Of a stretch of 14,589 bases of DNA, positions 7,538-12,017 are shown piece after piece. Each line of letters opens with the position of its first letter. The first letter of the stretch is position 1. The position numbers and the translations under genes are program-made. The notes beneath the pieces are model-generated. The model was not told where the DNA came from. It searched no databases and worked only from the letters and a program-made list of their open reading frames with translations. The DNA comes from CAYHOI01 sp964358175 (GTDB lineage: Bacteria > Margulisbacteria > Riflemargulisbacteria > GWF2-35-9): assembly GCA_964358175.1 (NCBI GenBank), contig CAYHOI010000046.1:1-14589 (forward strand), read 5' to 3'.

Positions 7538-9622
7538 ATGGAACTTAAAAAAGGAACCCTTTACTCTTTTGAGAAGCTGATTCAATCCCTCCTGGATTAC
7601 GGATATCAGCGCCTGCCCATCGTTCTGAGTCCTGGAGACTTTTCTGTCCGTGGAGACATTATTGATCTGTTTGCTGTGAACCAAAACTCCCCTCTTCGAC
7701 TAGAGTTCTTTGGGGATGATCTTGAAGATATTCGAACCTTTGAGCCCACCACCCAACGCTCTATTTCTAAGCTAACCTCCACCCACATCGAACCGGTTGG
7801 GGATGAGCGTCTTCATCACTCTCACATCATTCCTCACGAAATTCTCTTTGATCTTCACGAGGGCGACGCCGTTGTGCACATTCACCATGGGGTGGGTCGT
7901 TACACCGGCCTATCGCGGTTGAAGCTTCATGATTTTGAAGGCGAATATGCGGTTGTCGAGTATCAGCATGCCGACAAAATCTATATCCCGATTGAGCAAC
8001 TAACCCGTATTTACAAATACACAGGGGGCACAGCACCCGTCATCAACTCCCTTCGCGACAAAAAATGGGAACAAACACAGGTTAAAGTTAAAAAAGCCGT
8101 CAAAAATGTTGCGAAGGATCTGTTTTTTCTCTATAAGGAACGCAAATCAAAACGAGGGTTTTCGTTTCTTGAGGACACAGAATACGATCTCGAATTAGAG
8201 CAAAGCTTTCCCTTCCAGGAGACTGAGGATCAGCTCAAAGCTATTCGAGCGGTGAAGCAGGATATGGAATCGGATCAGCCCATGGATCGACTCATCTGCG
8301 GTGATGTGGGCTTTGGGAAAACGGAAGTCGCCATTCGAGCAGCGTTTAAAGCTGTCATTACCAAAAAACAAGTCGCGATTTTAACCCCGACCACACTTCT
8401 GTCTAAGCAACATTACCGCGTCATGACCAAACGAATGGCTACTTTTGGCGTCAATGTGGAATTTATTAACCGATTCAAAACACGAAAGCAACAAAAAATG
8501 ATTCTCGATCAACTTGAAAAAGGGCACATCGACATTATTGTCGGTACCCACCGGCTTCTTCAAAAAGATGTTCGCTTCGGGAATCTAGGCCTTCTAATCA
8601 TCGATGAAGAGCAACGATTTGGCGTCATGGCGAAAGAGCGAATCAAGCAACTTCGGACAAATATTGATGTGTTAACGCTCTCTGCAACACCCCTGCCCCG
8701 AACCCTGTATCTGTCCATTTCGGGGATTCGTGACATCAGCGTGATCAACACCCCGCCCCTTCATCGCAGACCCGTCATTACTGAGGTTCATCCATTTGAC
8801 CTAACCTTTATCAAGACAAAGATTGAGCTCGAAAAAGCACGAGGCGGTCAGATCTTTATCCTTCATAACCGCATTCACGACATGCTTCATTTGCAGCAAA
8901 AGCTCAAGGCCATTATGCCAAATCTCGACTGCCGAATCGCACATGGCCAGATGAATGCACACGAACTAGAGGATCTGATGGTAGATTTTTATGATAACGT
9001 TTTTTCGGTTTTGCTCTCCACCACCATTATTGAGAATGGCATCGATATCCCCAATGTCCATACGATGATTATCGATGAAGCGGATAAATTCGGTCTTGCC
9101 CAACTTCACCAGCTCAGAGGGCGCGTCGGGCGAGATGATGTTCAGTCTTATGCCTATTTGCTCTACAAGGAAGAGGCTATTTTGCGACAAGAAGCTCAGG
9201 AAAGATTCGATGCCCTCATTGAGTTTTCTACTTTGGGGTCGGGGTATGACATTGCCTTGAGGGATTTGGAGTTGCGCGGGATCGGCAACATTCTTGGTGT
9301 CGAGCAAAGTGGCTACATGGAAGCCATTGGGTTTGACTTGTATATGCATCTTCTAAATAACGCACTTTTACAGGAGCGCGGGGAACGCATCCCTTCTGAA
9401 GCTCCGAGTTTTCAACTCTCCACCAAAACGGAAGCCTTTATTCCAGAGGATTATGTTCCAGATATGAATATTCGGCTGTCGCTTTACAAGAAAATAGCTG
9501 AGCTGAAAACGGTTGCCGCTGTTCAGACCTTGCTTGCAGAATGTCAGGACAGATTCGGACCCCCTCCGGATCATCTCCTTCGAATGCTTACGATCATTGA
9601 ACAGTCGCTTCAAACCCGTTAG
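7538..9622 (+). CDS. mfd: Minimal transcription-repair coupling factor (shortened Mfd)
   Basis: Mfd removes stalled RNA polymerase and recruits UvrA. Present here: a UvrB-like domain 2 (about residues 5-92; SPGDFSVRGDIIDLF, with Arg25 and Arg38 spaced like UvrA-contact arginines of UvrB), the CarD-like RNA-polymerase-interacting domain (about 102-165; HIHHGVGRYTGL), an RecG-like translocase with Walker A GDVGFGKT (255-262), DEEQ (356-359), LSATPLPRT (381-389) and QLRGRVGR (525-532), the TRG region (about 548-600) and only the first 60 or so residues of domain 7. Domains 1a, 1b and 3 and the end of domain 7 are absent. At 694 residues it is far below the usual 1150 or so. All helicase motifs are intact and no frameshift is evident. 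There is no room for missing parts: ispH ends 15 nt upstream and the next gene starts 10 nt downstream. No clear SD precedes ATG 7538. Confidence 0.93.
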   Translation: MELKKGTLYSFEKLIQSLLDYGYQRLPIVLSPGDFSVRGDIIDLFAVNQNSPLRLEFFGDDLEDIRTFEPTTQRSISKLTSTHIEPVGDERLHHSHIIPHEILFDLHEGDAVVHIHHGVGRYTGLSRLKLHDFEGEYAVVEYQHADKIYIPIEQLTRIYKYTGGTAPVINSLRDKKWEQTQVKVKKAVKNVAKDLFFLYKERKSKRGFSFLEDTEYDLELEQSFPFQETEDQLKAIRAVKQDMESDQPMDRLICGDVGFGKTEVAIRAAFKAVITKKQVAILTPTTLLSKQHYRVMTKRMATFGVNVEFINRFKTRKQQKMILDQLEKGHIDIIVGTHRLLQKDVRFGNLGLLIIDEEQRFGVMAKERIKQLRTNIDVLTLSATPLPRTLYLSISGIRDISVINTPPLHRRPVITEVHPFDLTFIKTKIELEKARGGQIFILHNRIHDMLHLQQKLKAIMPNLDCRIAHGQMNAHELEDLMVDFYDNVFSVLLSTTIIENGIDIPNVHTMIIDEADKFGLAQLHQLRGRVGRDDVQSYAYLLYKEEAILRQEAQERFDALIEFSTLGSGYDIALRDLELRGIGNILGVEQSGYMEAIGFDLYMHLLNNALLQERGERIPSEAPSFQLSTKTEAFIPEDYVPDMNIRLSLYKKIAELKTVAAVQTLLAECQDRFGPPPDHLLRMLTIIEQSLQTR

Positions 9623-9624
9623 GA
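9621..9624 (+). promoter_or_regulatory. Shine-Dalgarno selecting the RNA methyltransferase start
   Basis: AGGA overlaps the mfd stop codon and lies 8 nt before ATG 9633. This favours 9633 over the in-frame ATG at 9624 and over the much longer open frame reaching back into mfd. Confidence 0.5.
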
Positions 9625-9632
9625 TGGGGAAA

Positions 9633-10418
9633 ATGATAGAGCCCATTAAGAGCACACAAAATGAAACCCTGAAGTCCGTGGGGAAACTACATTACAAAAA
9701 GCAACGCGATACAACAGGTCTCTTCGTCATTGAAGGGCGCAAAGAGATCGAGTTTGCGCTTATTGGCGGCTTCGATCTTGAGAGCCTGTGGGTGGTCAGC
9801 TCGCATCTTTCGACAGCACTACAGCTAGTCAAACAGCACCACCTCTCATGCAAACTCTATGAGATCACAGCATCGTGTTTCGAAAAAATCGGCTACCGTG
9901 AGACGTCTGAGGGACTTTTGGCCGTGGGCGTTCAGAAACATTTGACCCTTGAGGCCTTTCTGCCCTTGGAATCAAGCCTGGTTATTATTGCCGACAACAT
10001 CGAGAAACCAGGGAACCTCGGGGCGTTGTTTCGTGTGGCTGATGGGGTCGGCGCGCAGGCCGTTATCTTGTCTGGTCGACAGGATGTTTACAACCCCAAT
10101 GTGGTTCGAAGTAGTGTCGGCACCCTCTTTTCTGTTCCCTTCTTTGAGGCGCAGACCCCTGTCGTCTCAAAGGAACTCTCCCTAAAAAACTTCACGCTTA
10201 TTGCTGCTGATCCTCATTGCAAAACGAATTTTGGGACTTTCCAATACCCTAAACGAACCGCCCTCATCATCGGGTCGGAACATTCGGGGGTCTCTGAAGA
10301 ATGGGCAGCTCTGGCCGAGCAGAGAGTAACCATTCCTATGCATGGGAAAAATGATTCATTGAATCTGTCCGTAAGCGCAGGGATTCTCGCCTATGCGTGG
10401 CGGTTAAACCATCCATGA
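9633..10418 (+). CDS. SpoU-class (TrmH-family) RNA 2'-O-methyltransferase
   Basis: This SPOUT-fold methyltransferase transfers methyl from S-adenosylmethionine to a ribose 2'-OH of tRNA or rRNA. An N-terminal L30e-like substrate-binding domain (about residues 1-100; KQRDTTGLFVIEGRKEIE) precedes the knot domain. SpoU motif 1 is DNIEKPGNLGALFRVADGVG (about 121-140, Asn122 and Arg134), motif 2 is LIIGSEHSGV (211-220) and motif 3 is IPMHGKNDSLNLSVSAGI (about 234-251). All signature residues are present. The frame is open into mfd, but the start at 9633 gives a normal 261-residue protein. Which RNA position it modifies (RlmB, TrmH or TsnR-like) cannot be decided from sequence alone. The stop overlaps the start of the next small gene (ATGA). 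Confidence 0.92.
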   Translation: MIEPIKSTQNETLKSVGKLHYKKQRDTTGLFVIEGRKEIEFALIGGFDLESLWVVSSHLSTALQLVKQHHLSCKLYEITASCFEKIGYRETSEGLLAVGVQKHLTLEAFLPLESSLVIIADNIEKPGNLGALFRVADGVGAQAVILSGRQDVYNPNVVRSSVGTLFSVPFFEAQTPVVSKELSLKNFTLIAADPHCKTNFGTFQYPKRTALIIGSEHSGVSEEWAALAEQRVTIPMHGKNDSLNLSVSAGILAYAWRLNHP

Positions 10419-10579
10419 AACGCGCCTTCGTCCTTCTGATGGTTCTGCTCATTCTCTGCGTACTCTCCTCTATCGCGCTCTATCAGCTGAATGTCTTGCA
10501 TCTTTCTAGGCAAGAAATAGAGCTTCGCAAGGTGCGGCTACTGGAGCGTGTGCGAGTGTTTAATGAGCGGACTCGGTAG
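10415..10579 (+). CDS. Small single-pass membrane protein, 54 residues, unknown function
   Basis: I do not recognise this gene. MKRAFVLLMVLLILCVLSS opens with two basic residues and a membrane helix (about 5-24), followed by a strongly charged, probably helical tail (SRQEIELRKVRLLERVRVF). The ATG overlaps the stop of the RNA methyltransferase gene by 4 nt (ATGA), typical of coupled translation, which is the main reason to believe it. An in-frame ATG at 10397 is possible but less likely. The N-terminus vaguely recalls PilX/GspK-type pseudopilin leaders, but the pilin Glu5 and any globular domain are missing. Its TAG stop is followed in frame by 14 more sense codons that run through the 25-bp repeat to TAA. 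Confidence 0.55.
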   Translation: MKRAFVLLMVLLILCVLSSIALYQLNVLHLSRQEIELRKVRLLERVRVFNERTR

Positions 10580-10586
10580 TCGCAAA

Positions 10587-10611
10587 AAGTAACCGATGAG
10601 TTTCTGGGGGA
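10587..10611 (+). repeat. 25-bp direct repeat, left copy
   Basis: This is an exact 25-base match to 14459-14483, same orientation, with core GTAACCGATGAGTTTC and a G-rich end. It begins 8 bases after the stop of the 54-codon gene. The flanks diverge immediately on both sides. Spacing between the copies is about 3.87 kb. It has no meaningful internal palindrome. Confidence 0.85.
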
Positions 10612-10631
10612 CCAGAGCTATTAAAACTAGC

Positions 10632-10775
10632 TTATTTGTTTTTCGTGATCACCAGAGTAGCTCCGTTGAAATGAAAGACTTTCTTTCCCTCTAAGTCTGT
10701 TGCACTCGTTCCCTCAAACAATAGCCAATTCTGTTTTTTTACAAACTCTCTGGTTTCTTTTGTTGTTGTAATCAT
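10632..10775 (-). CDS. Small 47-residue protein, unknown function
   Basis: ATG at 10775-10773 reads 47 codons to TAA at 10634-10632. The key support is GGGAGGA (10781-10787) ending 5 nt before the ATG, one of the best SD sequences in the window. The predicted product begins MITTTKETREFVKKQNWLLF and ends ATLVITKNK. It is hydrophilic, has no membrane segment or signal, and has one Trp and no Cys. The second half alternates polar and hydrophobic residues as in beta strands (KKVFHFNGATLVI). I do not recognise a family. It lies inside the repeat-bracketed block, and its stop is 20 nt from the left repeat. It could be a small regulator or an orphan antitoxin-like protein, but nothing in the sequence decides this. 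Confidence 0.6.
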   Translation of the reverse strand: MITTTKETREFVKKQNWLLFEGTSATDLEGKKVFHFNGATLVITKNK

Positions 10776-10780
10776 GTTAA

Positions 10781-10787
10781 TCCTCCC
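10781..10787 (-). promoter_or_regulatory. Strong Shine-Dalgarno of the 47-codon gene
   Basis: GGGAGGA on the minus strand, 5 nt before ATG 10775. Its quality and spacing make the short reading frame credible. The AT-rich sequence upstream (about 10800-10850) could hold a promoter, but no convincing -35/-10 pair stands out. Confidence 0.6.
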
Positions 10788-10867
10788 TTTTATTTGTCCT
10801 TATATTAAATATATCGGCAGAAAAAGGTGAAAATTGCAACGATATTTTTTGATCAAATTCAAAGTAA

Positions 10868-11002
10868 CTACATCGCACTGAAAGCCTGATTCATTATTTG
10901 AAACAACTTTCCGGCTTCATCTGCTGGGAATAACACGGGTTCGCGCTTATTGCGGTGCAAACAAGATTTAGCTTGTATACTAAGACTTAATTGATTTTCG
11001 GA
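10868..11002 (-). pseudogene. Possible gene remnant (open frame without a start)
   Basis: On the minus strand, codons after a TGA at 11005-11003 stay open for 44 residues to TAG at 10870-10868. The end reads REPVLFPADEAGKLFQIMNQ and then AFSAM, which has protein-like composition. There is no ATG or SD near its beginning, and its upstream part overlaps the palindrome arm. It may be the tail of a gene disrupted by the palindromic element, or a chance open frame. Confidence 0.2.
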
Positions 11003-11030
11003 TCAATTTTAGTCTTAGTTATACTGAGCT
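10970..11030. repeat. Long imperfect palindrome (about 60 bp)
   Basis: The arms ACTAAGACT...AATTGAT (10979-10995) and ATCAATT...AGTCTTAGT (11002-11019) pair around a 6-base loop with one bulge. The pairing continues outward through GTATA/TATAC to AGCT at 10970-10973 and AGCT at 11027-11030. As RNA it would form a long, mostly AU stem. It directly abuts the next palindrome. Confidence 0.75.
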
Positions 11031-11082
11031 ATTGGTTTTCAGGTTTTTGAAAAACCGAAAACCAATTCGGTCGAAGTATACA
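10974..11082. mobile_element. MITE-like or cruciform element with 8-bp inverted ends (tentative)
   Basis: TGTATACT (10974-10981) and its exact complement AGTATACA (11075-11082) bound a 109-bp segment made almost entirely of two adjacent hairpins (10970-11030 and 11031-11066). It has no coding capacity. The architecture of inverted ends plus internal palindromes resembles small non-autonomous elements or a cruciform-forming site. No target-site duplication is obvious, and GTATAC is itself a palindrome, so the inverted ends may partly be chance. Confidence 0.35.
11031..11066. terminator. Strong near-perfect hairpin, candidate terminator
   Basis: ATTGGTTTTC (11031-11040) pairs perfectly with GAAAACCAAT (11057-11066). 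Inside, GGTTTTT (11042-11048) pairs with AAAAACC (11050-11056) around one base, with one bulged A at 11041. That gives 17 base pairs in 36 bases. It lies about 100 nt downstream of the minus-strand SNF2/barrel unit and could end that transcript, but no T-run directly follows the stem on either strand. Confidence 0.6.
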
Positions 11083-11162
11083 TACAGGCTTTATGCCTAA
11101 GATTCCGTTCAACCATTTGTTTGCTGACGGGAGTCTGTCGGTCTTGGGGAATCGCAAAGCTA

Positions 11163-11984
11163 CTACAATCCGCCCAAGGTATAGGAGAAGTAGTAGCGAA
11201 TATCTTCATGAATGTCCATCGGAATGAAAATAGAGTAACCTATTCGTCCCAAGTTGCTCCACTTTCCAAACGATATTGGAAGATCCACACCCAACGCATA
11301 CCCCTCACGGCTTGCACCCGCTGTGAGCATTAATTCCCTATCTAGTAGCAATGCTACAGCTGTCCGATACTGAATAGACTGCCCCTCCTTACGTTGGTAA
11401 TCCAAAACATGTGTCCACAACACATTTTTCATCGGCGATATGCCGATTCCCACCTGAATCTCGGGAGAAAGATCCATCACGACCTGATCAGTATTTTCTT
11501 TGAAAAAATGCTCCAGCGTTATCCCAATGTGCACAGATTGGGGGAGATGTGCGGTGTAGCTCATGCCAACTTTGGTGGACCAGGTTCGAAATACGTTCGC
11601 CGTTCTGGTCAGTTCAATATTTTCGAGGGTTACACCCACTTTAATCGGGTCTTTTACCGACAATCCAAATCCTGTGAGCATAATGCGATACTGATCCCCT
11701 GAACTTTTTTCATTCCAAGCGACCCTGCCTTGGGCAAAACTTCCCCCTGTAACGTACTCCAAACTATAGCCGTCATAGTCCTTCCTCTGTGTATCCAAAA
11801 GTTGCCTGGTATACCCCACTTGTCCCCCCACGAGAAAAGCAGGATTTACGACAAGTGCCTCTTGGGAGCCAAATAAAAATGAAATATTGGAATCAGCCAT
11901 CCCTATTGAACCAACGGACTTCATCGGAAGTGCAAAAAGAAAAGCTCCAGCCAGCAAGAAGGTGATAAGGTAACGACCATTCAT
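11163..11984 (-). CDS. Putative outer-membrane beta-barrel protein
   Basis: A 273-residue exported protein. A signal peptide is visible at the N-terminus (basic MNGR, then YLITFLLAGAFLFALP, with cleavage probably between residues 22 and 30). The mature part is rich in Gly, aromatic and alternating polar/hydrophobic residues, with many probable amphipathic strands (for example GVTLENIELTRTANV, VHIGITLEHFF, IQVGIGISPM, ELMLTAGASREGYALGVDLP). It ends on RYYFSYTLGGL, plausible for a last barrel strand. The mature barrel would be about 245 residues, enough for 10 to 14 strands. It vaguely resembles PorV/UPF0164-type barrels, but I cannot name a family. It starts 33 nt downstream of the SNF2 gene, so it is probably co-transcribed. 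There is no clear SD. Function and cargo are unknown. Confidence 0.7.
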   Translation of the reverse strand: MNGRYLITFLLAGAFLFALPMKSVGSIGMADSNISFLFGSQEALVVNPAFLVGGQVGYTRQLLDTQRKDYDGYSLEYVTGGSFAQGRVAWNEKSSGDQYRIMLTGFGLSVKDPIKVGVTLENIELTRTANVFRTWSTKVGMSYTAHLPQSVHIGITLEHFFKENTDQVVMDLSPEIQVGIGISPMKNVLWTHVLDYQRKEGQSIQYRTAVALLLDRELMLTAGASREGYALGVDLPISFGKWSNLGRIGYSIFIPMDIHEDIRYYFSYTLGGL

Positions 11985-12006
11985 TCTAAAAAGTATATTC
12001 TAGCAG

Positions 12007-12012
12007 ATTATA
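12007..12012 (-). promoter_or_regulatory. Possible -10 element before the barrel gene
   Basis: TATAAT on the minus strand sits in the 33-nt gap between the SNF2 stop and the barrel start, about 22 nt before the ATG. No convincing -35 lies at the right distance. It could give the barrel gene its own transcript, but this is weak. Confidence 0.25.
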
Positions 12013-12017
12013 CATCT

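Larger units (their letters stand above)
10580..11162. other. AT-rich, mostly non-coding 583-bp stretch
   Basis: Visibly more AT-rich than the flanking operon. From left to right it holds the first copy of the 25-bp repeat (10587-10611), a 47-codon minus-strand gene with a strong SD (10632-10775), an AT-rich upstream region, an open minus-strand frame that may be a gene remnant (10868-11002), and a cluster of palindromes (10970-11098). It lies downstream of the minus-strand SNF2/barrel unit, so the hairpins may also end that transcript. Confidence 0.6.

Noticed and set aside
7524..7538. Four-codon mini-ORF (ATG AGT AAC GAC TGA) overlapping the mfd start
   Set aside because: It has no SD and is too short to judge. 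Most likely chance, though a TGATG overlap could in principle aid initiation at mfd.
10970..11066. Integron attC site
   Set aside because: The hairpins lack the RYYYAAC and GTTRRRY core ends, and no cassette array or integrase is present.
11093..11227. 44-codon plus-strand frame beginning MPKIPFNHLF
   Set aside because: Half of it is antisense to the barrel gene and it has only a weak AGG before the ATG. No independent support.
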